Of a stretch of DNA of 64,000 nt, positions 1 to 9,931 are shown in pieces. The notes under the pieces are model-generated. The model was not told the DNA's origin and did not search any database. It was given only the letters and a program-made list of their open reading frames with translations. Every line of letters starts with the position of its first letter. The stretch's first letter is position 1. The stretch is from the NCBI GenBank assembly GCA_001986395.2, contig MQVO02000040.1, positions 124,001 through 188,000 on the forward strand, written 5' to 3'. This DNA comes from Irpex lacteus (Eukaryota; Basidiomycota; Agaricomycetes; Polyporales; Irpicaceae). The translations under genes were made by a program, and so were the position numbers.

Positions 1-479
1 CCTGAAAACAAAGTGCTACAGCATGTCATCGAGAATTCCCGAACGTGGGCCAGCAGTCCAAAGACGGCGGAGATGCAGGCAAGGACGAGGGCGACGATGT
101 GTAAAACAAACGCATAGGTGATCCACTTGACAATGACACTCGGGATCTGTATTTTACTGTTGTTTCCGACGAGTTTGTTGATGTCTAACGTGTTGTCAAC
201 ATTGCTGCGTTAACGCCACAGCTCTGAGGGGTATCGACGAATAAACGCACCAAGGTCATACCCAATGCTCGGGTGGGAGCAAGTAGAGTTCCCCTGTATA
301 TCCGTACAAAATCCCAGTGTCCCAAAGGTGATCGAGCCATTGACACCTGTATCGGCCAGCGATGCTTTGAGAAAGAAAACAGACTTGAAGTATGGTACGG
401 AGAAAACGACGACGGCGAGGAGAGCAGCGGCTACCAGGGTTACCAAGAACCCTGGAGTTGCTGGTCGTATGATGCCCAT
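1..479 (-). CDS. PalI/SUR7-family plasma-membrane protein, 3' end cut by window edge
   Basis: The N-terminal part of a four-helix PalI/Rim9/SUR7-type membrane protein, a family linked to fungal pH sensing and cortical patches. Exons run 479-251 and 184-1 on the minus strand. The 66-nt intron (250-185) has GTGCGT and TTAG ends, and splicing joins GYDL to DINKLVGNNSK. The start MGIIRPATPGFLVTL matches the family's usual N-terminus, so I prefer the ATG at 479 over the in-frame one at 512. The first hydrophobic helix follows at once (LVTLVAAALLAVVVFSVPYF). An extracellular loop with the cysteines GFCTDIQGNSTC comes next, then a second helix (ITYAFVLHIVALVLACISAV) and the start of a third region at HVREFSMTCC. 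Family assignment is secure; the exact ortholog (PalI or another pali-domain protein) is not. Confidence 0.88.
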
Positions 480-1033
480 AGCTTCTTGAACGACGTCGGT
501 CGCTGTGCACAAGTCAATAAAAAGAAAGAGGAGTGCGCAGACGAGAATAAAGACGAGGACGAGGGCAGAAGATGAGAGTGTGAACGAAGATGAGCGGGCG
601 TGCTACCATCCAGACTTGATATGATTGCAGCAGTCCCGCAAAGCGCTGCAAGGCACCTCCAGATGGCAGTGGTCGTCACGCTGACCCGCCGTGTCACAAT
701 GTCACAGCCGCACTGCCCCTTATGGTAAAGCCGACGGCCTTTACTCACCGCCACAGACAAGCACTGGCAGTGCGGGAACGTTAACTTAAACTGTGTTGCA
801 CAATCGCGAATGAAACTGGGTGTGTTTACCGTATATATAATTCATTGTCAGGTCAGGAGCTATGTAGGTGCAACTGAGGGCCCTCGAGTAAGTCCTTGTG
901 TCACGCGAGGGCATGACGGCCAACTCGAACTTGGAGGTGAACCATGTTGTAGTAGAAACACTCACCGTTAGAGGTGCGGTTGCCTGCAGCATTATTAACC
1001 GAGAGAATCTGTTGAGCTCTGCGTGCACCAGGT
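480..1033. other. Intergenic region between PalI-like start and GNAT stop
   Basis: This holds the 5' flank of the PalI-like gene and the 3' flank of the acetyltransferase. Minus-strand open frames of about 90-106 codons (440-760, 786-1058) have no recognisable domain, no hydrophobic pattern and no splice partner, so I treat them as chance. A pyrimidine-rich minus-strand stretch near 540-590 would suit a promoter or 5' UTR. Confidence 0.5.
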
Positions 1034-1834
1034 TTATTGCAAAGGGAAACGCCACCACAACACGTCGAATCCCTCAATCATCTTCCCGCAAGGGATCACC
1101 TTTCTATGCTCAACCGTCTTCTCAAAGACAAACCCGTTCTTCTCAAATACACGCCTGCTTCCTTGGTTGCCCGAGAACACCTCCCCTCTAATTTGCCGGA
1201 CTTGCATACGAGGAACCATCCACGAGGTAATAAGCGTGTATAGGGCGGCTGACATGATGCCTTTGCCATGGTGAGACGCAACGAGGTAATCTAGGATGTA
1301 TGCATATCAGACAGGAATTCACAAGCAAACGTGAAGGTGAAGAGTGCAAATACCGCCAATACACCATACGATATCCTTGTCACCAGGAGGCAACTGGTCA
1401 TTCGCGAACGTGAGGCGAGACTTCTCTTCTTGATCGACGACATCTGGGTAACCACATCTGTCACATCCAATGTCGCCCAAGAAGATATCCGTCCCGTCCT
1501 CTTGTACCTCCCTGAGTGTCCTCACAGGACACCCAGCCACTACTTTCAAGCTCTGCGAACCTTCGTCGGCAGCTTGTCGCAGTTCTTGCAGCAACTCGTC
1601 GGAGGGTGCTTTGACATGATCAATCCACCACACGGCGTGTTCCTCCTTGTATGGGAACGGAGGACCCTCGAGGGTGCTGTATACGCGGGGATCGTTGAGT
1701 GCAGCGATGATGGCGGGTACGTCTTCAGCTCGCGGTGGTGTGATAATGATGTTGTCGTGCGGACTAGGCAGACGCAGATACGGCTCGCCTGTACGTTCGT
1801 TCACCTGTAATGGATGAAGTTGAAGATGCGCCAT
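1034..1834 (-). CDS. GNAT-family N-acetyltransferase
   Basis: A 245-aa acetyl-CoA-dependent N-acetyltransferase of the GNAT superfamily; the substrate cannot be told from sequence. Two exons (1834-1354, 1290-1034) flank a 63-nt intron (GTATTT...CTAG), whose removal joins VWCIG to DYLVASHHGKG. The N-terminal half shows the usual fungal form (SPHDNIIITPPRAEDVPAI, then NDPRVYSTLEGPPFPY). Acetyl-CoA motif A is HHGKGIMSAAL, of the form x-x-G-x-G/A. A late block (GSRRVFEKNGFVFE) is the standard GNAT C-terminal strand-helix pair, and the protein ends DVLWWRFPLQ. Length and architecture are complete. It is divergent from EF2, with a 698-bp shared upstream region holding two AP-1/Gcn4-like heptamers. 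Confidence 0.9.
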
Positions 1835-2532
1835 AGAGAACCTCTAAGCTGCCGCTCCAGATTGTCGTAGTTCTAATTCATCTCTTAGTGCGACGAAATC
1901 CGAGACATTGCTCGAGCGTGAGTCAAGTATTCGAGACTCTGACTCACGAGAGTGAAGCTGGACGAGTTCTGAGTCCTATGGCAGAGTCACTACGTCAACG
2001 GCTCGGCACCTGATAGAGTTAAACCCCATGACTAAAACATACTGAATGATATGTTCTCCACCAAGCCCGGAACATACGTAGATGGCGGCCAGGTCGGGAC
2101 TCGCGCACAGGCGGAACGTGTGCCCATGTTTGGAAGGCGCTGATTCCTCTTTGTCCTGGAACCTTATTATTTCTCGTTTTTCATAAAATTCGGGAGCGAG
2201 TTCTCTCGAGCAAAGTCATATTTTGTAAGAGAGTCATCGCATAAATTTATGTACGAGGCCGGAATATTTGTGAGCGAGTGCATTGACCATGGCGGTTCCG
2301 CTGCAAGGGTGGAGATGCACGTGTGGTGACAAGTTTAGGCGCCCTGCCTGCCCTAAATACGATCGATAAGCTGTCGGGTATTGCCTCGAAAACTTATCCC
2401 TCAACTCTCATCGAGTTTGCGGCCGGTCCCCCTTTCCTGAACGTCGCAACTCTCCCCGCCAGTTGGGTTCACCCCACTGTTGAATCCGAAACAAAACTTG
2501 TGTAGCATTATAACTGTAAAAAATTAGGCATC
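1835..2532. other. Divergent intergenic region between GNAT gene and EF2
   Basis: This stretch must hold the promoters of both neighbours. It contains a pair of TGA(G/C)TCA heptamers at 1919-1946 and AT-rich runs around 2160-2250. A 60-codon open frame at 2323-2505 has no recognisable features. Confidence 0.6.
1919..1946. promoter_or_regulatory. Two AP-1/Gcn4-type heptamers in inverted arrangement
   Basis: TGAGTCA (1919-1925) and TGACTCA (1940-1946) both match the palindromic bZIP target TGASTCA and lie 21 bp apart, about two helical turns. They form the core of a longer imperfect inverted repeat (GTGAGTCA...TGACTCAC). Their place between the GNAT gene (about 85 bp upstream of its start) and EF2 suggests amino-acid or stress-responsive control. 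That is inference from motif and position only. Confidence 0.4.
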
Positions 2533-5405
2533 ATGGTGTAAGTACCAAAAACTCTCCAGTCGCGATATAGATATTGACAAAAATGCCCACAGTAACTTCA
2601 CCGTAGGCAAGTGAAAAAATTGTACGCGACAAAGAGGGGAGGAGCTAATCGAAGGATAATGAACAGACCAGATTCGTCAGCTTATGGACAAGCCGACTAA
2701 CATCCGTAACATGAGTGTTATTGCTCATGGTGAGTCCCCCTATTCGTCGAGAGATAAGCAAAAGTCTAACTTTCGCACAGTCGACCACGGAAAGTCCACC
2801 TTGACCGACTCTCTCGTTTCCAAGGCCGGTATCATCGCCAGTGCAAAGGCTGGAGACATGCGGTTTACGGATACGCGAGCGGATGAAATCGAGCGTGGTA
2901 TCACCATCAAGTCGACCGCCATCTCGATGTACTTCGAGTTGGAGGACGAGGATGTCAAGACCATCAAGCAGCCCACCAACGGTAAGCAATCTGATCTTGA
3001 ATTTGTGTTATCTAAGCGGGCGATCTGACAAACACGCGCAGGCCGCGAGTTCTTGATCAACTTGATCGACTCCCCTGGTCACGTCGACTTCTCATCAGAA
3101 GTTACGGCCGCTCTCCGTGTCACTGATGGTGCTCTCGTCGTTGTCGACTGTGTTGAGGGTGTTTGCGTCCAGACCGAAACTGTGCTCCGTCAGGCCCTTA
3201 CCGAGCGTATCAAGCCCGTCGTCGTCATCAACAAGGTCGACCGTGCTCTCCTCGAGCTCCAGACCGACAAGGAGTCCCTCTTCCAGAGTTTCCGCCGTAC
3301 CATCGAGTCCGTCAACGTCATCATCTCGACGTACCATGACGCTGCTCTCGGTGACGTCCAGGTCTACCCCGACAAGGGTACCGTCGCTTTCGGTTCCGGT
3401 CTTCACGGCTGGGCCTTCACTCTCCGTCAATTCGCCAACCGTTACGCCAAGAAGTTCGGTGTCGACAAGGAGAAGATGATGCTCAAGCTCTGGGGCGACA
3501 ACTACTTCAACCCTGCCACTCGCAAGTGGTCTACAAAATCCACTGACGCCGATGGCAAGCCCCTCGACCGTGCTTTCTCCATGTTCGTCCTCGACCCGAT
3601 CTACAAGATCTTCGATGCCGTCATGAACTTCAAGAAGGACGCTATCGGCCCCATGCTCGAGAAGCTCGACATCAAGCTCGCTCAGGACGAGCGTGAGCTC
3701 GAGGGTAAGACTCTCCTGAAGGTCATCATGAGGAAGTTCTTGCCCGCTGGTGAGGCTCTCTTGGAGATGATAGTCATCAACCTTCCCTCTCCTGCCACCG
3801 CTCAGCGCTACCGTGTTGAGACTCTCTACGAGGGTCCCATGGACGATGAGACCGCCATCGGTATCCGTGACTGTGACCCCAACGGCCCTCTCTGTTTGTA
3901 CGTCTCCAAGATGGTGCCCACTTCCGATAAGGGACGTTTCTACGCCTTCGGACGTGTCTTCTCTGGTACCGTCCGTGCCGGCCCCAAGATCCGTATTCAG
4001 GGCCCCAACTACGTTCCCGGAAAGAAGGAGGACTTGTTCGTCAAGTCCGTTCAGCGTACGATTCTCATGATGGGTCGTTACGTTGAGTCGATCGAGGACT
4101 GCCCGGCCGGTAACATCATTGGTCTCGTCGGTGTTGACCAGTTCTTGCTCAAGAGCGGTACCCTCACCACCTCCGAGACTGCCCACAACATGAAGGTTAT
4201 GCGTTTCTCCGTGTCTCCTGTCGTGCAGTGCGCCGTCGAGGTCAAGAACGCCGCCGATCTCCCCAAGCTCGTCGAAGGTCTTAAGCGTCTCTCGAAGTCT
4301 GACCCCTGTGTCCAGACCTGGATCAACGAGAGCGGTGAGCACATCGTCGCCGGTGCTGGTGAGCTCCATTTGGAGATTTGCTTGAAGGATCTCCAGGAGG
4401 ACCACGCTGGTGTCCCTCTCAAGATCTCCGACCCTGTCGTCGGCTACCGTGAAACCGTCCGCACCGAGTCCTCGATTGTCGCTCTGTCCAAGTCGCAGAA
4501 CAAGCACAACCGTATGTACGTCAAGGCCCAGCCCCTCGAGGAGGAGTTGACTCTCGCCATCGAGTCCGGCAAGGTCTCTGCCCGTGAGGATTTCAAGGTC
4601 CGAGCACGTCTGCTTGCCGACGAGTTCGGTTGGGACGTCACCGACGCCAGGAAGATTTGGTGCTTCGGCCCCGATACTACTGGCCCCAACTTGCTCGTTG
4701 ATGTCACCAAGGGTGTGCAGTACCTCAACGAAATCAAGGATTCGTGTGTTGCTGCCTTCCAGTGGGCGACTAAGGAGGGTGTCTGCTGTGAGGAGAACGT
4801 CCGTGGTGTCCGCTTCAACATCCTCGATGTTACTGTAAGCATTCTTGCTCTTGCTTCAACCGACGCATGTACTGATCTGTTTGCTCGAATAGCTTCACAC
4901 TGATGCCATCCATCGTGGTGGAGGACAGATCATCCCTGTCTGCCGTCGTGTCTGCTACGCCGCTTGCTTGCTCGCCGAGCCCGGTCTCCAGGAGCCCGTC
5001 TTCTTGGTCGAGATCCAGTGCCCGGAGACCGTCATCGGCGGTATCTACTCGGTGCTCAACAAGCGTCGTGGCCAGGTCTTCAGCGAGGAGCAGAAGCCCG
5101 GAACCCCCATGTTCACGGTCAAGGCTTACCTCCCCGTCGCTGAGTCGTTCGGCTTCAACGGTGACCTCCGTGCCGCCACCTCTGGCCAGGCCTTCCCCCA
5201 GAGTGTGTTCGATCACTACGAGCTCATGAACGGCAGTAAGTGTTATTCATTAATTGGGATTGGTTGAGTTCATCTCTGACGTCGATTCTTTGCAGCTCCT
5301 CTCGAGAAGGGTAGCAAGCTCGAGGAACTCGTCCGCAGCATTCGTGTGCGCAAGGGTCTCAAGCCTGAGATTCCCTCGCTCGACACGTACTACGACAAGC
5401 TCTAA
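2533..5405 (+). CDS. EF2: Translation elongation factor 2 (eEF2)
   Basis: The GTPase that drives ribosomal translocation in the cytoplasm. Seven exons (2533-2537, 2593-2606, 2667-2729, 2781-2981, 3042-4834, 4893-5235, 5296-5405) give 842 aa, the same length as yeast EF2. The start is fixed by [16 protein letters not shown], built from a 5-nt first exon, a 14-nt second exon and the third. The P-loop AHVDHGKS is at residues 26-33, followed by the switch block [22 protein letters not shown] and NKVD. The diphthamide histidine is in DAIHRGGGQ at residue 699, the yeast position. The C-terminus [10 protein letters not shown] is complete. Intron 2 (2607-2666) is GC-AG with donor AG/GCAAGT; all others are GT-AG, 51-60 nt. 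Codon use is strongly biased to C-ending codons, as expected for very high expression. Confidence 0.99.
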
Positions 5406-6051
5406 ACGCAAACTGTACAATCGCAGAAGAAAGTTTTTAAAGAACTGTGCCAACACGATCCTGATGTATCCATTGTTCAACGTCGTCGTTCTCTCCACAC
5501 GCATATACACACTCTGTTAGCCTTAGCTGTCTCTCTGTCTCCGCTGCCTCTGTACTTTTTGTTAACGCTTCATCACGTCCTTTGTCGTAGTCTGTCACCG
5601 TCACGAATCGCATTATATCATTCTTTCTGTCTTCTTCTCTTGGTGTGCTCTGAATCCCAAGCAGCCACATGTGTAGCATAAGTTTATGACCGGCGCTCGC
5701 TCAACACACTCGATTCAGCTCGATTCAACGCGGGCTTCGTGGTCGATGTTCCTAAGGGGAAACTGACATTGTACTGGACGCACTGGCATGCATATTCAAC
5801 CGTACTTGCAGTTCTGATGCTACGTAATACGGGCTTTACGACGAATCGCTATCAAATAGGAGACGGTGAGTGGACTCGGATCGACAATCCTTCTGGCGTA
5901 ACTTGTATAAGTAACTGGAGCGGATAAACAAGATTCATATATCAAGGCCAAGAAGACTGTTCTCAGGTGAGTCACTGAGAATGAGTACTGAGCTATCAGG
6001 GTACTCACCTATGAGAGCCTAGTAGTTACGTCGGAGGGGAGAAAACGGCTT
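5406..6051. other. Intergenic region, EF2 3' flank
   Basis: This holds the EF2 3' UTR. From about 5950 it also holds the downstream part of the first unit of the tandem duplication, including a donor-like GTGAGTACC on the minus strand near 6007 whose counterpart in the second unit (GTAAGTACC, near 7100) is conserved, perhaps a 3'-UTR intron. Confidence 0.5.
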
Positions 6052-6427
6052 TCAACCCAGAAGAACTGAATAGGCGGCCATAACCAGAGTTTGTAGTAGT
6101 GCTGCACTAATGCTCGCAAGCGCGACCCAGGTGGCAAATCTTAGAGGGCCCCAGATGCGACCCTCGTGAAGTTCGTAACGGGCAGATTTTTCCGCGTGTG
6201 TGCCGGTGTGTTGGATGACAGTCACGGTTGAGTCTGGACTGAAGGGGAGGACCACTTGGGCAGATATGCATTGTTCTCCGTCCCTGTAGTCACGGACCAT
6301 CCACGGTACGACTTTGAATTTCTATAAGGTGTGTGCCAAATGTTGGTGTCAGTACGGTACGGGTGGGCACTGGGAGCGAATCTGGTATGCATCACTAGAA
6401 GTAACTCACATCATGCTCTGACGGCAT
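6052..6427 (-). pseudogene. Damaged member of tandem small-membrane-protein pair
   Basis: The minus-strand paralog of the gene at 7121-7608. A possible spliced frame uses exons 6427-6410 and 6321-6052 (intron 88 nt) and would give MPSEHD joined to KFKVVPWMVRDYRDGEQC, about 95 aa. Shared with the paralog are the VVLP/LILP core, TVTVIQHTG versus TITVVRRTG, and the C-terminal hydrophobic helix (FATWVALASISAALLQTLV). A frame slip after MAAYS gives an early stop (SVLLG). The lost tail (SSSGLKAVFSPP) still exists in another frame directly downstream and matches the paralog tail (SSSEWLKTVFPP). The paralog's first exon has a partial match (FQPPSQS versus FYQPPTPA) but has an in-frame stop upstream. 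I read this as a decaying copy; a shortened functional protein is possible. Confidence 0.55.
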
Positions 6428-7120
6428 CTGAGCCACTGGAACTGTAAACTGTATGAGTATCGATGCTTTATATTCCGCTCCGCCGTTGAATCTGAATTTT
6501 GAAGGTTTTACTCACCGATTGTGATGGGGGTTGAAATAATCGTGGAATGGGTCACGACTCAGGTTATGAGCGAAGCCAACCGCGGTGACACTGCATACAG
6601 TACATTACGTATGCAACAGGTTCCGAACCTGTATTTACAGTGAACGTGATAGGTGCAGGAATGAGCATTGAGTATTGAATGGTCGTGCAGAAGTAATCCG
6701 ATCCAGTAAACGAGGTGTATGACCATGGAAGTAAAAAGTGGACTTCGGGTGCATAAGATATGGTTGAATTCGTATGAGTCTATGACCGTTCTTTCTCATC
6801 TTTTCTAGCCTGACAGTCGCAGACGATCCCAGAACAGGCCGGCGGATGCGCAGAACTATATAAGTATGTTAACGCATTAACGGCTCCTTATCGAAGGGTA
6901 TAAGTAGAAGACCAAGTATCAAACAATTATGTACGGATCCGACTCGGAGTCGAAGCATGCAAGGGAAGTGTCAGTAACTGCGAGATAAGTAGAATGTGGA
7001 ACGCCTCCGATATCCTTTCGATAACTCTCATAAGGGACTACCAAGATTGTCTACAAATTAGCCTCAGAGAAAGTTTACTCGACATATCCGGGTACTTACC
7101 TAGGAGAACCTGGTAATTCC
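6428..7120. other. Intergenic region inside the tandem duplication
   Basis: This holds the upstream flank of the damaged copy (duplicated at 7609-8200) and, from about 7050, the downstream flank of the intact copy. No open frame with recognisable features. Confidence 0.5.
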
Positions 7121-7608
7121 TTACGGATGACGAACGGTCGTAGGCGGGAAGACGGTTTTCAGCCATTCGGAAGAACTGTTGTAGGCCACCGATACCAGGA
7201 ATTGTACCAGTGCTGCGCCAATACTCGAAAGCACGACCAAGGCGGCGAATTGGATAGGATCCCAGTTTCGACGTTCATAGGGTACAAAGTCCCAAGCCTC
7301 CGGGCCTGTGCGGCGGACGACGGTTATGGTACACTCCTCGAGTGAATTGTAGGGGAGGATCAATTGGGTGGGCATGTATACTTCGTTTTCGGGGCCGAAC
7401 ATCCTGGGTGCGAGTTCCTGCAGAAATGTCAAGTGTCAGATATCTGACCGTCGGTATAGAATTGGGCTGGTATCGAGTACGCATCGTAGAAGTAACTCAC
7501 CGCTGGCGTGGGAGGCTGATAGAATCGCATAGAATCGAACCTGCTCTTATAACGCCTCCGAGTCCTTCTCCCAATGAGATACAGAAATTCATTGTACAAG
7601 TCGTCCAT
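7121..7608 (-). CDS. Small tail-anchored-type protein of unknown function
   Basis: Not recognised. Two exons (7608-7501, 7417-7121) with an 83-nt intron (GTGAGT...GCAG, phase 0) encode 134 aa starting MDDLYNEFLYLIGRRTRRRY. The N-terminus is basic and Arg-rich, the middle is polar (MPTQLILPYNSLEECTITVV), and a single hydrophobic helix lies near the C-terminus (FAALVVLSSIGAALVQFLV). A short tail NSSSEWLKTVFPPTTVRHP follows. This layout fits a C-terminally anchored membrane protein. Reality as a gene is supported by its partly conserved paralog at 6052-6427, where coding sequence, intron start and flanks are all recognisable. Start choice is the only ATG that keeps the exon open. Confidence 0.6.
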
Positions 7609-8220
7609 CGTAGCGAGATAAGTATCGTAAGTGAGGTTAGAAGAAAGATGAGCTCACAGCGTACACGGGACCAATATCGGGGGCAATTACGTATGTGTGC
7701 AACGAACTTAACAACAAATCTGAATGTGTCATCAATACAGAGGCCTGCGTTATTCCTCTCCTCTGATCTTGATGGAAGTAAATGGACATTCATGCATATT
7801 CATGAAGGAAGGAATAATACATTGACGCAGCCGAGATTAACATTATGCTCTAAGTTGCTGCATCTTTCCGCCATGCCCTGCAGTGTACGATAGCCCATTC
7901 AGCAAGCCGGAAGGGCTAACGAGTGAATCAAAGTCCATGATAATATGCTACAGGCGTGCGATGCACGCGAGCGTAAACAGCAACAGCGTCCGACATGAGC
8001 AGGCAAGGAAAAATCAACGTTCAACGATCGCAGAAATGAGCATTGAGTATATGTATGCAGAGATAGTCCGTTCCAGTAAGTGAGCAGCATAACTATGAAA
8101 AACTAAAAGTGTCTAACTGTGCTTTGAGTGTATAAATTGAGAATGAATCCGTATTCGTCACCGATCTCTTCGTGTCCCCTCTTCCGACTAGCCTTCTCAA
8201 CAACGATCCGGCAGGATGGA
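7609..8220. other. Upstream flank of the small membrane protein gene
   Basis: This holds the part of unit 2 corresponding to 6600-6830 of unit 1, ending close to the stop codon of the PLC-like gene. No coding feature recognised. Confidence 0.5.
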
Positions 8221-9931
8221 TTAGAACAAGACTAGGGCTCCCATCACTGACGCTACACACGCAGCTGTCAGCGACCACATGAGCTGGCTCGAAGGTCCGA
8301 CTAATCCTGGAGCACCATTGAGACTTGAGGAAGTGGTGCTCGCCGTACTTGCAGAGGCGCTACCGGATCCATCTTTGGGTGTGGCAATGGGCGTCGAGGG
8401 GTCGTATGAGACACCGTTGGCTGTTGCGGCGACTTGGAAGACTGAGCCGCCACCGTACTCGTAGAACTAGAGGTACGGCACATAGCGATCAGTAAGTGTT
8501 CAATAAGATATGATGAAGCAAGCGCCAAAATGAAAACGGCAGGCGGACCAGGGCATGAATGTGCGAAGCCGGAGTGGCGTGGAAACGCGAACGCAGAATG
8601 GAGAAACAGGAAGGACATGCGATGTCAGGAGATCAAGATGATGGTAGAGACTTACATCGACAAGTAGGAAGTTGGGGGCTCTTCCATACTGCGCCTCACA
8701 CGTCTCCACCTGCAGGCCGAGCGATCCGGTGCCGCTTGCAGCGTTCGTAGTTGCAGCATTACCGACGTCGGGGGCGGGCAACCCAAAGACGCTAGCTTTG
8801 TCGAGGAAGTGGTTGATCAAGTAGAGTTGCTGTGTCGGGTCACCCTTCGTTCGGTTGACGTTGCAGTCGAAGGTGGTGTCAGTTACGTCGAAGGCGGTTT
8901 CCCACACGTTTGTGAATTCTATTTTTGCGGCGGAAAGAAGCAAGCTAAAGTTAGAATTGCACTGCACTAGACTACGGAAAATGACCGTAGAAACGTAGGA
9001 CGTACCGTCAATGAGGTAAGGTACCTGTGTGAAGTCTGCCTGCTGGGCGAGGAACGTCACCAGACGCGTTCCGCCGTCAATAAGTGATCCAAGCGTAGGC
9101 CATGCGGTCGAGTTTAGTTGAGCTGAGGGGGGCGTCCAGGATGCTGTATCCAGACCAGCTGCCTTGAACACTCCATCGAATGTGGTCGGAGGCATGCCGT
9201 CCGTGTTCGTGATCAACAAAGTCACCACTACAATGAGATCAGCCGACTGTTGAAACCATAGGAAACCTCGACTGACCATCGTTAGTGTTGGAATCCATCC
9301 AAGATTTTACTGACGTTTAGAGTGAGATGAAGCGTTACAGCGGACAAGCTCGGCGGCTACACACCTTTGCCAAGATAATCTTGTAAGGTCCCTCCGTTTT
9401 GCAGAGTCTACTCGATGGTGAGGTTATGGCATAAAAATGGAGCGTATTATGACTTACACATGATGTGTGGCATAGCTGCGGTGTGCCGTTCTGGTTCAAA
9501 GCCTCGACTTGCAATAGCCGAACACCGTCCGTTAATTGTTGAGTCACTTGCGAACGTACGATTCATTAGACAGCCTGCTCTGATCACCCATTTGCAAAGA
9601 CTTACCGTCGTAGTCCTGATTCGTAGCAACTTCACAGACAATAGTGAGCAATAGCAAGAATCTCCTAGGCACAGCACTCACGATTGTTTGTCCCCACTGC
9701 GTACGAGTCGTGTGTCCCAACGAAACTGACGTTCCCGTAACTACGATCGCATAGCTACACTCCGTACACGGCGTTGAGCACTGCTATGAGAAAATAAGAA
9801 CAGATTCTACACACCTCCGCATGCCCGTTACACGTCGAGGCCCGACCTTCTATCGAAAGAGCGTGTGAGGCCGTAGATGCGGCCAAGAGCGCTACGACGG
9901 CCTGCGTCAAGTCCCTCGAGTATGTACGCAT
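8221..9931 (-). CDS. Secreted PLC-like phosphodiesterase (GPI-anchor type)
   Basis: A 369-aa extracellular protein of the fungal PLC-like phosphodiesterase family (PI-PLC X-type TIM barrel). Nine exons: 9931-9815, 9754-9682, 9629-9606, 9546-9458, 9407-9365, 9309-9277, 9227-9006, 8918-8656, 8466-8221; introns 49-189 nt. A signal peptide (MRTYSRDLTQAVVALLAAST) is followed by STCNGHAELCDRSYGNVSF. The two catalytic-type histidines are His54 (GTHDSYAV) and His98 (LCHTSC). Other family blocks are DVVTLLITN, PTTFDGVF, LIDEFTNVWETAFDVTDTTF, INHFLDK and PNFLLVDFYEYGGGSVFQVA. A Ser/Thr-rich linker (GSASASTASTTSSS) and a final hydrophobic segment (LTAACVASVMGALVLF) look like a GPI-attachment signal. Every exon join keeps frame, so the gene appears intact. 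Substrate is unknown. Confidence 0.92.

Larger units (their letters stand above)
5950..8200. repeat. Diverged tandem segmental duplication (two units)
   Basis: Unit 1 (about 5950-6830) and unit 2 (about 7050-8200) are the same segment in the same orientation. Shared landmarks are the minus-strand coding exon (6052-6321 and 7121-7417), its preceding intron with the same start (GTGAGTTACTTCTA), a downstream donor site, and upstream non-coding sequence beginning AATGAGCATTGAGTAT (6660 and 8034) that runs into a pyrimidine-rich block ending CTAGCC. Both coding and non-coding parts are conserved, so this was a DNA-level duplication, not retroposition. Divergence is considerable, so it is not recent. 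Confidence 0.75.

Noticed and set aside
440..1058. Minus-strand frames of 90-106 codons between the PalI-like and GNAT genes
   Set aside because: They run through the start of one gene and the end of the other and have no supporting features.
3095..4507. 470-codon open frame antisense to EF2
   Set aside because: It lies exactly opposite the main EF2 exon. Strong C-ending codon bias removes stops from the opposite strand, and the translation is low-complexity (Leu/Glu/Asp/Gly/Val-rich) with no domain.
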